The notes under the pieces: generated by a model
Told to the model about the DNA's origin: nothing
Database searches by the model: none
The model's input: only the letters and a program-made list of their open reading frames with translations
Translations under genes and position numbers: made by a program
Origin: Methylobacterium sp. AMS5
GTDB taxonomy: Bacteria; Pseudomonadota; Alphaproteobacteria; Rhizobiales; Beijerinckiaceae
DNA length: 64,000 bases
Reading direction: 5' to 3'
NCBI RefSeq assembly: GCF_001542815.1
Contig: NZ_CP006992.1
Span: 1,927,501 to 1,991,500 of the forward strand
Part shown: positions 51,705 to 60,962 of the stretch, in pieces
Layout of the letters: every line of letters starts with the position of its first letter
Numbering within the stretch: the stretch's first letter is position 1

Positions 51705-53003
51705 TCAGGCGTGGGCCAGCGCCGCGTTCGGCACCGCCGCGTTGTTGGAGAGGTGGTGCTGCTTCAGCATCGGCCGCAGCACGGCGATGGCGAGTGCGGC
51801 CGCGATCAGGTCCATCGTCGCCACGGTGTAGAGCACCGTCGACCACGTGCCGGTCGCCTGCATGATCAGGTTCCCGACCGGCACGAACAGCGCGGCAAAG
51901 CCCTTGGCGCAGTAGAGGACGCCGTAGATCTTGCCGATATGCTTCGAGCCGAAGGTGTCGGCGGCGGTGGCGCTGAACAGCGAGTAGACTTCGCCCCAGG
52001 CCAGGAACACGATGCCCGACAGGATCACGAAGGCCCAGGGGTTCGAGCCGAAGTAGCCGAGCGCGACGATGCCGATGCCTTCCATCGCGAAGGCGATGAA
52101 CATCGTCTTCTCACGGCCGATCCGGTCGGAGATGAAGCCGAAGAGCGGGCGCGAGATGCCGTTCATGACGCGGTCCAGCATCAGCGCGAAGGGCAGCGCG
52201 GCCATGGCGAAGAAGTACAGGTTGACCTGGAAGTTCTTCACGCCGAGGTCGGTCGCGATCACGCCGAGCTGCGCCACCGCCATCAGGCCGCCGGTCACCG
52301 TGCAGGTGAACATCAGCAGCATGACGTAGAAGACCGGGGTCCGCAGCGCCTCGCCGAGGGTGTAGTCGCGGCGGGTCTGCAGCACCTTGGTCGAGAACTT
52401 GACCTCGTCCTTGGCCGGCGAACGCATGAAGATGGAGGCCAGGATGATGACGGTGCCCTGGATCAGGCCAAAGATGAAGAACGCCTGGGCGTAGCTGCCG
52501 GCATCGATCATCTTGGCGATCGGGATGATCGTCAGGGCCGAGCCCGCGCCGTAGCCGCCCGCGGTGAGACCGACGGCGAGGCCGCGCTTGTCCGGGAACC
52601 ACTTCAGGGCGTTGTTGATGCAGGTGGCGTAGACGCAGCCGACGCCGATGCCGCCGAGGACCGAGCCGATGTAGAAGCCGGTCAGCGAGGTGGCATAGGA
52701 GTTCATCACCCAGGCCGCGCCGGTCATCAGGCCGCCGAACATCACGACCCGGCTCGGACCGTACTTGTCGATGAAGTAGCCCTCGATCGGGGTCAGCCAA
52801 GTCTGGACGACGACGAAGATCGTGAAGGCCACCTGGATCGCGGCGCGATCCCAGCCGAACGTCTTCTGAATTTCGGGGACGAACAGGGTCCAAGCGTACT
52901 GGATGTTGGCTGCGGCCACCATGCAGATGACGCCGAAGATGATTTGTAGCCACCGGTTTGAAGACGGTACCGGCCGATCCGGGGCAATGGACGACAATGC
53001 CAT
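51705..53003 (-). CDS. oxlT: OFA-family oxalate/formate-type antiporter (MFS)
   Basis: A 432-aa inner-membrane transporter with about 12 transmembrane segments. The first is after SNRWLQIIFGVICMVAAANI, and conserved OFA segments include WDRAAIQVAFTIFVVVQTWL and VYSLFSATAADTFG. OFA transporters exchange oxalate for formate, or carry related carboxylates. In a methylotroph, oxalate uptake is plausible, but the exact substrate is inferred. ATG 53003 has GAGGGAG 8 bases upstream; the frame extends 80 codons further without homology. A 3' copy remains at 47721. Confidence 0.88.
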   Translation of the reverse strand: MALSSIAPDRPVPSSNRWLQIIFGVICMVAAANIQYAWTLFVPEIQKTFGWDRAAIQVAFTIFVVVQTWLTPIEGYFIDKYGPSRVVMFGGLMTGAAWVMNSYATSLTGFYIGSVLGGIGVGCVYATCINNALKWFPDKRGLAVGLTAGGYGAGSALTIIPIAKMIDAGSYAQAFFIFGLIQGTVIILASIFMRSPAKDEVKFSTKVLQTRRDYTLGEALRTPVFYVMLLMFTCTVTGGLMAVAQLGVIATDLGVKNFQVNLYFFAMAALPFALMLDRVMNGISRPLFGFISDRIGREKTMFIAFAMEGIGIVALGYFGSNPWAFVILSGIVFLAWGEVYSLFSATAADTFGSKHIGKIYGVLYCAKGFAALFVPVGNLIMQATGTWSTVLYTVATMDLIAAALAIAVLRPMLKQHHLSNNAAVPNAALAHA

Positions 53004-53622
53004 GAGCGTGCTCCCTCGTTCCTGCACAGACGTGAAGGCCTGTTGCGTAGGTTTGGCGTTTTGGGCTTGAGAAGCGTTCAGTGCAGGTTGCTGCGTTTCC
53101 TCGTCTGCCCACTGGAGCCGAGCGGCGGTCTCGTTCCGGGCATTGGTATGCATTATTTGGTATACCAGCCATGCAGGCAAGCGAAATAATGCGCAATCTG
53201 ACACGAAAGTGACGGATCGAAAGGATGAAAAGTCGGAGCTCAACGGGAAACGCGTTGGTCGGCCTGCAAAAAATCGCGGAGTGCCGTGTGTTGAGCGCCT
53301 CAGCCCTCACGATCCCACGCGTCTTTCGCCAGTCGCCATTGCGCGGCAGCCGGCATGTCGGCCGAATCACGGGGCCGGAGACGTCTCGGCTCGTCCTTTG
53401 GAGGACTTCGCGCGCGGCCCGATCGCCCTGAAATTTACGCTGGCACATGGCCGAATAGCCAGATCGCGCGCGAGAGCCGCGTCCGACGTCGATCCACGTC
53501 GAGAGGGCGTCGTTCTTGCTAGAGGGCGTGCGGGGTTGGGCCAAGCGCCCATTCCGCGCGAATCCGCCTCGACAGGTCTCGCGATCCTTGCATCCTGTCC
53601 GGCGAGGCCAAGGAGCCAGTCG
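53004..53622. other. Divergent control region between oxlT and eutB
   Basis: This 619-bp region between divergent genes should hold both promoters. It contains an AT-rich block (53140-53190) with a TGGTATACCA palindrome. The frame open before eutB lacks homology and is not called. Confidence 0.55.
53158..53167. promoter_or_regulatory. TGGTATACCA palindrome, possible GntR-family operator
   Basis: A perfect 10-bp palindrome in AT-rich DNA 155 bp upstream of oxlT. A related half-site TGGTATG lies 14 bp to the left. Operators of FadR-subfamily GntR regulators often have this form; no regulator gene is nearby. Confidence 0.4.
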
Positions 53623-55005
53623 ATGCCCTACCGCCACACCGTTGGCCCCCGCACCCACGTCTTCGCCGATCTGGCGACGCTGATGGCGAAGGCGACGCCG
53701 GTGCGCTCCGGCGATTGTCTCGCGGGCATCGCCGCGGAATCGGCCGAGGAGAACATGGCCGCCCGCTGGTGCCTTGCCGAGGTGCCGCTCAAGGAGATCC
53801 TGGCCCGTCCGCTGATCCCCTACGACGAGGATGACGTCACCCGCCTGATCCTCGACGACCACGACGAGACGGCGTTTGCCGAGATCGCCGGTCTGACGGT
53901 CGGGGATTTTCGCGAGTTCCTGCTGACGGCTTCTTCTGCGACGCTTGTGCGGATTGCGCCGGGCGTGACACCGGAGATCGCCGCCGCGGTATGCAAGATC
54001 ATGCGTAATCAGGATCTGATCCTGGTCGCGAAGAAGTGCCGCGTGGTCACCCGCTTCCGCAACACGATCGGCCTGCCCGGCACGCTCGCGGTGCGGCTCC
54101 AGCCCAATCACCCGACCGACGACCCGGCCGGCGTCACCGCCTCGATCCTCGATGGGCTCTCCTATGGCTGCGGCGATGCGGTGATCGGGATCAATCCGGT
54201 CTCCGATTCGATCCAGACGATGGGGACGCTGCTGCGCCTGTTCGACGGCATCATCGGCCGGCTGGAGATCCCGACCCAGGCCTGCGTGCTCACCCACGTC
54301 ACGACGACGCTCGACGCGATGAACCGGGGCCTGCCGGTCGATCTCGTGTTCCAGTCGATCGCCGGCACGCAGCGCGCCAATGCGAGCTTCGGCGTCACCC
54401 TGCCGATCCTGCAGGAGGCGCACGAGGCGGCGCTCGCGCTCAAGCGCGGCACGCTCGGTGACAACGTGATGTATTTCGAGACCGGCCAGGGTTCGGCTCT
54501 CTCGGCGGATGCGCATCACGGCATCGACCAGCAGACCCTGGAGGCCCGCGCCTACGCCGTCGCCCGCCGTTACCGGCCGCTTCTGGTCAACACCGTCGTC
54601 GGCTTCATCGGGCCGGAATACCTCTACAACGGCAAGGAGATCATCCGCGCCGGGCTGGAGGACCATTTCTGCGGCAAGCTGATGGGCGTGCCGCTGGGCG
54701 TCGACGTCTGCTACACCAACCACGCCGAGGCCGATCAGGACGACATGGACACGCTCCTGACCCTGCTCGGGGCGGCGGGCTGCACTTACGTGATGGGCAT
54801 TCCCGGCGCCGACGACGTGATGCTGAACTACCAGTCCACCTCGTTCCACGATCAGCTCTACATCCGCGAGGTGCTGGGCCTGAGGCGCGCGCCGGAATTC
54901 GAGGAATGGCTCGCCCGCATCGGCCTCACCGATGCGGACGGCACGCTCCTGCCCGGCGGGGCCGAGGCCCGCCTGCTCACCGCCGCGCCGGAGCTGGCCG
55001 CATGA
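53623..55005 (+). CDS. eutB: Ethanolamine ammonia-lyase, large subunit
   Basis: A 460-aa large chain of the adenosylcobalamin-dependent lyase that turns ethanolamine into acetaldehyde and ammonia. Characteristic stretches are EENMAARWCLAEVPL, KIMRNQDLILVAKKCRVVT, ILDGLSYGCGDAVIGINPV and VMGIPGADDVMLNYQSTSFH. ATG 53623 follows AAGGAG at good spacing. Its stop overlaps eutC by 4 bases. No microcompartment genes lie near, so the lyase acts as a free cytosolic enzyme. Confidence 0.97.
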   Translation: MPYRHTVGPRTHVFADLATLMAKATPVRSGDCLAGIAAESAEENMAARWCLAEVPLKEILARPLIPYDEDDVTRLILDDHDETAFAEIAGLTVGDFREFLLTASSATLVRIAPGVTPEIAAAVCKIMRNQDLILVAKKCRVVTRFRNTIGLPGTLAVRLQPNHPTDDPAGVTASILDGLSYGCGDAVIGINPVSDSIQTMGTLLRLFDGIIGRLEIPTQACVLTHVTTTLDAMNRGLPVDLVFQSIAGTQRANASFGVTLPILQEAHEAALALKRGTLGDNVMYFETGQGSALSADAHHGIDQQTLEARAYAVARRYRPLLVNTVVGFIGPEYLYNGKEIIRAGLEDHFCGKLMGVPLGVDVCYTNHAEADQDDMDTLLTLLGAAGCTYVMGIPGADDVMLNYQSTSFHDQLYIREVLGLRRAPEFEEWLARIGLTDADGTLLPGGAEARLLTAAPELAA

Positions 55006-55784
55006 GCAGGCAGAGCGACACCCTCTGGCAGCGGCTGGCCCGCCTCACCCCCGCCCGGATCGGCCTCGGCCGCGCCGGCGCCGGCCTGCCGACCCGCGAG
55101 GTGCTGAAATTCGGCCTCGCCCACGCCCAGGCGCGCGATGCGGTGCATACGCCGATGGACGCCGCCGCGATCGCGGGCGCCATCGAGGCGCTGGGCCTGC
55201 CGACCGTGACCGTGACCTCCGGCGCGGAGGATCGCGCGACCTATCTGCGCCGCCCCGATTACGGGCGCCGCCTCTCGCCGGAGAGCCTCAGGGCTCTTTC
55301 CGATTCCGCGGCCGAGCCCGTCGATCTCGCGATCGTGGTGGCGGATGGTCTCTCGGCACGCGCGGTCCACGAGGGCGCCGCCGCGCTGCTCGCTGCCTTC
55401 AAGCCCCACGCGGAGGCGGCCGGCTGGCGCCTGGCTCCGGTGACCATCGCCACCCAGGCCCGCGTCGCGCTGGGGGATGCGGCCGGCGCGGCGCTGCGAG
55501 CCCGCGCGGTCGTGGTGGTGATCGGCGAGCGTCCCGGCCTGTCCTCGCCCGACAGCCTCGGCCTCTACGTCACCTTCGATCCGAAGCCCGGACGCTCGGA
55601 TGCGGAAAGAAACTGCATCTCGAACGTCCGGCCCGCCGGCCTGAGCTTCGAGCTGGCCGCGTTCAAGCTGAATTGGCTCCTGACTCAGGCCTTCTCCCGC
55701 GGGCTGACGGGCGTGAATCTCAAGGACGAGAGCGATCGGATGCTTGAGGCCGCCGCGCCTGATCCTGCCATCAGCGGACTCTGA
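55002..55784 (+). CDS. eutC: Ethanolamine ammonia-lyase, small subunit
   Basis: A 260-aa small chain that binds adenosylcobalamin together with EutB. Family features include TPARIGLGRAGAGLPT, LAIVVADGLSARAVHEGA, GERPGLSSPDSLGLYVTF and ERNCISNVRPAGL. ATG 55002 overlaps the eutB TGA (ATGA), giving a fixed subunit ratio. A hairpin follows 21 bp behind the stop. Confidence 0.97.
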   Translation: MSRQSDTLWQRLARLTPARIGLGRAGAGLPTREVLKFGLAHAQARDAVHTPMDAAAIAGAIEALGLPTVTVTSGAEDRATYLRRPDYGRRLSPESLRALSDSAAEPVDLAIVVADGLSARAVHEGAAALLAAFKPHAEAAGWRLAPVTIATQARVALGDAAGAALRARAVVVVIGERPGLSSPDSLGLYVTFDPKPGRSDAERNCISNVRPAGLSFELAAFKLNWLLTQAFSRGLTGVNLKDESDRMLEAAAPDPAISGL

Positions 55785-56229
55785 GTGAATTCGACGGAGA
55801 TTTGGCCGGCGCCCCGCGAAAGGGTCGCCGGCTTTCAAAAGAAAACCAGGGACGGCACTGTCGAGGTTGTTCGCGAATCCTGAGTTGCGCGCACCGATGC
55901 CGCGTGAATTTTAGCTGAAAACAGCCGTCGTGCGGGACCGCGCGAGGGTGTGTGCGCGTTGGTTTTGCGAAGTCTTCCCAGGGCCGACACAAGCTCGGCT
56001 GTTGCGGGCCTGACACACCGCGAAAGCAACCTGACTTTGCCTTGAGCTGTGCCTTTGAGCGCCGCAATCCCACCATAAACCGGGACGACTTCCGGGGTCG
56101 CGGTAAACGCTGTCGCTCCAACGCCTTACCGCAGAGTTTCGAGGACGTCGAAGGACGTTTTTCCGTGCCAGGCCGTAACAGGCCGCGCGGACCTCGGGGG
56201 CGTAACGGGACCGGGGCACGAGATCAGCG
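55785..56229. other. Intergenic region between eutC and ilvD
   Basis: These 445 bases hold the hairpin described next and otherwise no supported gene. Open frames here on both strands lack ribosome sites and motifs. The ilvD promoter should lie in its second half. Confidence 0.5.
55805..55832 (+). terminator. Hairpin behind eutBC
   Basis: GCCGGCG pairs with CGCCGGC, and an inner CCC/GGG pairing extends the stem around loop GCGAAA. TTTC follows. A moderate intrinsic terminator. Confidence 0.55.
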
Positions 56230-57960
56230 ATGGACGCGCGTCAGACCGACAAGTCGAAGCTGCCGAGCCGGCACGTGACGGAGGGGCCCGAGCGGGCGCC
56301 CCACCGCTCGTACCTCTACGCCATGGGCTTGACGACCGAGCAGATCCACCAGCCGCTGGTCGGCGTCGCCTCGTGCTGGAACGAGGCCGCGCCCTGCAAC
56401 ATCTCGCTGATGCGCCAGGCCCAGGCCGTGAAGAAGGGCGTCGCCGCCGCCAAGGGCACCCCGCGCGAGTTCTGCACCATCACCGTCACCGACGGCATCG
56501 CCATGGGCCATGGCGGCATGCGCGCCTCGCTGCCGTCGCGCGAGGTCATCGCCGATTCGGTCGAACTGACGATCCGCGGCCATTCCTACGACGCCCTCGT
56601 GGGGCTGGCCGGCTGCGACAAGTCCCTGCCCGGCATGATGATGGCCATGGTGCGCCTCAACGTGCCCTCGATCTTCATCTATGGCGGCTCGATCCTGCCG
56701 GGCTCCTTCCGCGGCCGGCCGGTGACGGTGCAGGACCTGTTCGAGGCGGTGGGCAAGGTCGCTGTCGGCGATATGAGTCTCGACGACCTCGACGAGCTGG
56801 AGCGGGTCGCCTGTCCCTCGGCCGGCGCCTGCGGTGCGCAGTTCACCGCCAACACCATGGCCACCGTCTCCGAGGCGATCGGCCTTGCGCTGCCCTACTC
56901 GGCCGGCGCGCCCGCCCCTTACGAGATCCGCGACCAATTCTGCGCCGCCGCCGGCGAGAAGGTCATGGAGCTGATCGCCAAGAACATCCGCCCGCGCGAC
57001 ATCGTCACCCGCAAGGCGCTGGAGAACGCTGCCGCGACGGTGGCCGCCTCGGGCGGTTCGACCAACGCGGCGCTGCACCTGCCGGCGATCGCGCATGAAT
57101 GCGGCATCGAGTTCACTCTGTTCGATGTCGCCGAGATCTTCCGCAAGACCCCCTACATCGCCGACCTGAAGCCCGGCGGGCGCTACGTCGCCAAGGACAT
57201 GTTCGAGGTCGGCGGCATTCCGCTGCTGATGAAGACCCTGCTCGACCACGGCTTTCTCCACGGCGACTGCCTCACCGTCACCGGGCGGACGATCGCGGAA
57301 AACCTCGCCAAGGTCGCCTGGAACCCCGACCAGGACGTGGTGTACCCCGCCGACAAGCCCATCACCGTCACCGGCGGCGTGGTCGGCCTGCGCGGCAACC
57401 TCGCCCCCGAGGGCGCCATCGTGAAGGTCGCCGGCATGCCGGCTGAGGCCCAGGTCTTCACCGGCCCGGCCCGCGTCTTCGACGGCGAGGAGGCCTGCTT
57501 CGAGGCGGTGCAGAACCGCACCTACAAGCCCGGCGATGTTCTGGTCATCCGTTACGAGGGCCCGAAGGGAGGCCCCGGCATGCGCGAGATGCTCTCGACC
57601 ACCGCCGCCCTCTACGGCCAGGGCATGGGCGACAAGGTCGCCCTCATCACCGACGGGCGCTTCTCCGGCGCGACCCGCGGCTTCTGCGTCGGCCATGTCG
57701 GCCCCGAGGCCGCCATCGGCGGGCCGATCGGCCTGCTGCGCGACGGCGACATGATCACCCTCGACGCGATCAAGGGTACGCTGGACGTAGCGCTCTCCGA
57801 CGAGGAGTTCGCACAGCGCCGCAGCGAATGGACGCCGCGGGGCAACACCGCGACCTCCGGCTACCTCTGGAAATACGCGCAGACCGTCGGGCCTGCGGTG
57901 AACGGCGCCGTGACGCATCCGGGCGGCGCGGGGGAGACGAACGTCTATGCCGACATCTAG
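56230..57960 (+). CDS. ilvD: Dihydroxy-acid dehydratase
   Basis: A 576-aa Fe-S enzyme of branched-chain amino-acid synthesis that dehydrates 2,3-dihydroxy-isovalerate or -methylvalerate to the 2-keto acids. The cluster cysteines lie in ASCWNEAAPCN, LAGCDKSLPG and PSAGACGAQFTANTM. The C-terminal domain has TDGRFSGATRGFCVGH. It fits IlvD better than Edd because of the VTDGIAMGHGGMRASLPSRE segment. Its last 14 bases overlap the start of the ExoR-like gene. Confidence 0.96.
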   Translation: MDARQTDKSKLPSRHVTEGPERAPHRSYLYAMGLTTEQIHQPLVGVASCWNEAAPCNISLMRQAQAVKKGVAAAKGTPREFCTITVTDGIAMGHGGMRASLPSREVIADSVELTIRGHSYDALVGLAGCDKSLPGMMMAMVRLNVPSIFIYGGSILPGSFRGRPVTVQDLFEAVGKVAVGDMSLDDLDELERVACPSAGACGAQFTANTMATVSEAIGLALPYSAGAPAPYEIRDQFCAAAGEKVMELIAKNIRPRDIVTRKALENAAATVAASGGSTNAALHLPAIAHECGIEFTLFDVAEIFRKTPYIADLKPGGRYVAKDMFEVGGIPLLMKTLLDHGFLHGDCLTVTGRTIAENLAKVAWNPDQDVVYPADKPITVTGGVVGLRGNLAPEGAIVKVAGMPAEAQVFTGPARVFDGEEACFEAVQNRTYKPGDVLVIRYEGPKGGPGMREMLSTTAALYGQGMGDKVALITDGRFSGATRGFCVGHVGPEAAIGGPIGLLRDGDMITLDAIKGTLDVALSDEEFAQRRSEWTPRGNTATSGYLWKYAQTVGPAVNGAVTHPGGAGETNVYADI

Positions 57961-58834
57961 GACTGCCCCTTTCCGGCCCATGTGGCCGGCCGGGGCCGAT
58001 CCGGGTCGGCTCCGGGCGGGGCTTCTCGCCAGCTTCCTCGGCTTTGCGCTGATGCTCACGGCCGTCGATCCCGGCACGGCGCTCGACGCGACCGCCCGCA
58101 CGCCGGTGCCCGAGAAGGGATACCGTTCGGGCCGCGACGCCCTGCGCTCGGGCGTGCGCGACTACAACGCGGGCGACAAGCAGGGCGCTGTGCGGGCGCT
58201 GGAATACGCCGCCGACCAGGGCCAGACCCTGGCTCTGTGGAAGCTCGGCCGCATGTACGCGGACGGCGATGGCGTGCCCCACGACGACCTCAAGGCGTTC
58301 GAGTACTTTTCGCGCATCGCCGACGACAACACCGACGATTCGCCCGACACGCCGAATTCGGGCGTGGTGGCGAGCGCCTTCAACGCGCTCGGCACCTACT
58401 TCCTGGAGGGGATCAAGGGCACCTATGTGCGCCCGAGCCCCGAGCGCGCGTACGACATGTTCAACTACGCGGCGTCGTATTTCGGCGACCCCAACGCGCA
58501 GTACAACCTCGCCCGGCTCTATCTCGACGGCACCGGCGTCGAGCAGGATCCGCGCAAGGCCGCGCGCTGGTTCAACCTCGCCGCCGAGAAGGGCCACCGC
58601 CCGGCCCAGGCGCTGCTCGGCGACATGCTCGTCAACGGCACCGGCGTGCAGCGCCAGCCGGTGAAAGGGCTGACCTGGCTCGCCATCGCCCGCGGCGGGG
58701 CGCAGGGCGCGGCGGACGCTTGGATCGTCACTCTCTACGACAAGGCCTGGGCCTCGGCCAACGAGACCGACCGGGCGGACGCGATGGCCCAGGCGCAATC
58801 GCTGTCGACGGGTTCGACCCGCCGCCGGCGGTGA
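57947..58834 (+). CDS. exoR: ExoR-like periplasmic Sel1-repeat protein
   Basis: A 295-aa protein with an N-terminal hydrophobic export signal (GLLASFLGFALMLTAVDPG) and Sel1-like repeats (ALEYAADQGQTLALWKLGRMYADG, ARLYLDGTGVEQDP, ARWFNLAAEKGHRPAQALLG). The pattern closely follows rhizobial ExoR, the periplasmic inhibitor of the ExoS/ChvI two-component system controlling exopolysaccharide and motility. No exoS/chvI lies nearby. ATG 57947 overlaps ilvD by 14 bases, so the two are probably cotranscribed. Confidence 0.8.
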   Translation: MPTSRTAPFRPMWPAGADPGRLRAGLLASFLGFALMLTAVDPGTALDATARTPVPEKGYRSGRDALRSGVRDYNAGDKQGAVRALEYAADQGQTLALWKLGRMYADGDGVPHDDLKAFEYFSRIADDNTDDSPDTPNSGVVASAFNALGTYFLEGIKGTYVRPSPERAYDMFNYAASYFGDPNAQYNLARLYLDGTGVEQDPRKAARWFNLAAEKGHRPAQALLGDMLVNGTGVQRQPVKGLTWLAIARGGAQGAADAWIVTLYDKAWASANETDRADAMAQAQSLSTGSTRRRR

Positions 58835-59304
58835 GGCCGTCGCGCCCGGTGCGGTAGATTTACCGCGTATCTCGGCTCGGATGAGCGGTGCGGATATATG
58901 TTTGCATCCGTGACGCCGATGAAGGAGCGCGTTCGCACAGCCGGCCGTATCCGCCCCCTTCGCCTTGCATTCGGCGGCGAATCGCGCGCGTCCCCACGTC
59001 GGACGATCGAGACGTCGGTCGACGAGCCCGCCATCGCGACGCTCGTGCCGGAACTGCAATTCGACGCGTTGCCGGCACTGCTTGATAAGCCGCCGATGGT
59101 GTTCGACGAACTTCGGCGCGAGGTTGCGCAGCGGCGCTGGAGGCAGACCTCACGGCAGGTTTCTACGGCTCCCGAAGCAGATCCGCGACCGTTGTCATCG
59201 GCATCCCCATCCGCGTCGGACCCTCCACCGCATCGCTGATCGTCACGAAGCCGTAATGGGCGTAGGGGCGTCGTGCCTTGTCTCCGACGGCATCGGCGGT
59301 CCGA
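58835..59304. other. Intergenic region between exoR and xthA
   Basis: 470 bases with no supported gene. One frame on the plus strand (from about 58898 to 59239) is open but Arg/Pro-rich with no motif, typical of high-GC noise. No strong hairpin was seen. Confidence 0.5.
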
Positions 59305-60099
59305 TCACCCGTCGCTCAGCTCCACCGTCACCGGCACGTGGTCCGAGGGCTTCTCCAGCCCGCGCAGGTGGCGCTGGACCGAGGCCGAGACGAGGCGGTC
59401 GGCGGCTTGCGGCGAGAGCAGCAGGTGGTCGATGCGGATGCCTTGGTTTCGCGGCCAGCAGCCGGCCTGATAGTCCCAGAAGGTGTAGAGCCCCGCGCTC
59501 GGCTCGCAGGCCCGCAGGCCATCCGTAAAGCCTTCCGCCAGCAGCGCGCGGAAGGCGCGGCGGGTCTCGGGCAGGAACAGCGCGTCCTGCGTCCAGGCGG
59601 CGGGGTCGGCGGCATCCTCGGGCTCGGGAATGACGTTGAAGTCGCCCGCCAGCACCAGCGCCTCCTCGGTCGTCATCAGGGCGCGGGCATGCGCCCGCAG
59701 GCGGGCCATGAAGGCGAGCTTGTAGCTGTATTTCGGCCCCGGAGCCGGGTTGCCGTTCGGCAGGTAGATCGAGGCGACCCGCACCGGCGCCACGCCCTCG
59801 CCGTGCACCAGCGCCTCGATGTAGCGCGCCTGCTCGTCCTCCGCGTCGCCCGGCAGGCCGCGCAGCAGCTGCGTGTACTGGAGCGGCGCGCGCACCAGCA
59901 GGGCGACGCCGTTATAGGCCTTCTGCCCCAGCGTCTCGACCGCGTAGCCCGCCGCCTCGATCTCCTCGCGGGGGAAGGACGCGTCCTGGCATTTCAGCTC
60001 CTGCAGGCAGACCACGTCGGGCTTGGCCTCGTCGAGGAAGCCCAGCAGGTGGCCGACCCGCTGCTTGATCGAATTGACGTTCCAGGTGGTGATCCGCAT
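59305..60099 (-). CDS. xthA: Exodeoxyribonuclease III
   Basis: A 264-aa AP endonuclease/3'-5' exonuclease of base-excision repair. Family residues are visible in order: WNVNSIKQR (N7), CLQELKCQD (metal-binding E), IYLPNGNP, GDFNVIPE, WDYQAGCWPRNQGIRIDHLL and SDHVPVTVEL (final D-H). Length and start (MRITTWNVNS) are standard. It stands alone on the minus strand. Confidence 0.96.
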   Translation of the reverse strand: MRITTWNVNSIKQRVGHLLGFLDEAKPDVVCLQELKCQDASFPREEIEAAGYAVETLGQKAYNGVALLVRAPLQYTQLLRGLPGDAEDEQARYIEALVHGEGVAPVRVASIYLPNGNPAPGPKYSYKLAFMARLRAHARALMTTEEALVLAGDFNVIPEPEDAADPAAWTQDALFLPETRRAFRALLAEGFTDGLRACEPSAGLYTFWDYQAGCWPRNQGIRIDHLLLSPQAADRLVSASVQRHLRGLEKPSDHVPVTVELSDG

Positions 60100-60257
60100 G
60101 GGGTGTGGGGAGGCTCGGCCGGAGGGGCTCTCGTCATCGGGCCTTCGCGCGGCCCTGGCAAGGCGGGGCCGCCTGTCGGGCGCGAAGAGCGCCCCGCGGA
60201 GTGGAAGCCTGAGGCCGCGGATGCGGCCGCCGGCGTTTGAGGCTGAGGAATGCCCCC

Positions 60258-60917
60258 ATGGACGCGTCGTGGTTCGAGCCGGTGCGGGCCTATTGCGAGC
60301 GCGGCGACGCCGGGTTCTGGGCCGAGCCGATCAATGCCCTGACGAACGCCGCCTTCCTGATCGCGGCCGGGCTCGCGGCGCGGCGCGCCCGCGGCGACGG
60401 GCCGGTCCTGGCCCTGGCCGCCGTGGCCTTCGTGGTCGGGATCGGCTCGTTCCTGTTCCACACCCTGGCGAACCGCTGGTCGATGCTGGCCGACGTGATT
60501 CCGATCGCCGTCTTCATCTACGGCTACTTCGCCCTCGCCATGGCCCGCTTCTTCGGCCTCCGGCCGGCGGCGGCGACCGCCCTCACCCTGGCCTTTGCCG
60601 CCCTCAGCTTCGGCCTGACCCCGGCCCTCGACGCGCTGAGCGGACGCTCGGTCTCAGGCCTCACCAACGGCTCGGTCGATTACGCCCCGGCGATCCTGGC
60701 ACTCCTCGGCGTCGGCCTCGCCCTGCTGAAGCGGGCGCCCGGCACGGCCCGCTCGGTCCTCGGGACCGCCGGCATCTTCCTCGTGTCGCTGGTCTTCCGC
60801 ACGGTCGATGTGGCGAGCTGTGCCAGCCTGCCGCTCGGCACGCATTTCCTCTGGCACGTCCTCAACGCGGTGGTGCTCTACCGCCTGCTGATCGCGGCCA
60901 CCCGGTTCAGGGCCTGA
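60258..60917 (+). CDS. Ceramidase-like CREST-superfamily membrane hydrolase
   Basis: A 219-aa protein with about seven transmembrane helices. All three CREST (alkaline ceramidase) motifs are present: S-x3-H in GSFLFH, D in SMLADVIP and H-x3-H in HFLWHV, which bind zinc in this superfamily. The N-terminal WFEPVRAYCERG...GFWAEPINA is typical of the bacterial ceramidase branch. It would cleave an amide-linked lipid; the substrate is unknown. ATG 60258 is preceded by GAGGAA. It may connect functionally with the amino-ketone/sphingoid-type pathway at 3966-12742; that link is inference. Confidence 0.85.
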   Translation: MDASWFEPVRAYCERGDAGFWAEPINALTNAAFLIAAGLAARRARGDGPVLALAAVAFVVGIGSFLFHTLANRWSMLADVIPIAVFIYGYFALAMARFFGLRPAAATALTLAFAALSFGLTPALDALSGRSVSGLTNGSVDYAPAILALLGVGLALLKRAPGTARSVLGTAGIFLVSLVFRTVDVASCASLPLGTHFLWHVLNAVVLYRLLIAATRFRA

Positions 60918-60962
60918 GGTCTGCGTTCCGGGATCGCACAGGGATCGTCCCATTGCCGGGGT

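Noticed and set aside
58898-59239. A 113-aa plus-strand frame after exoR
   Set aside because: It is Arg/Pro/Ser-rich without motif or convincing ribosome site. The region was left as intergenic.
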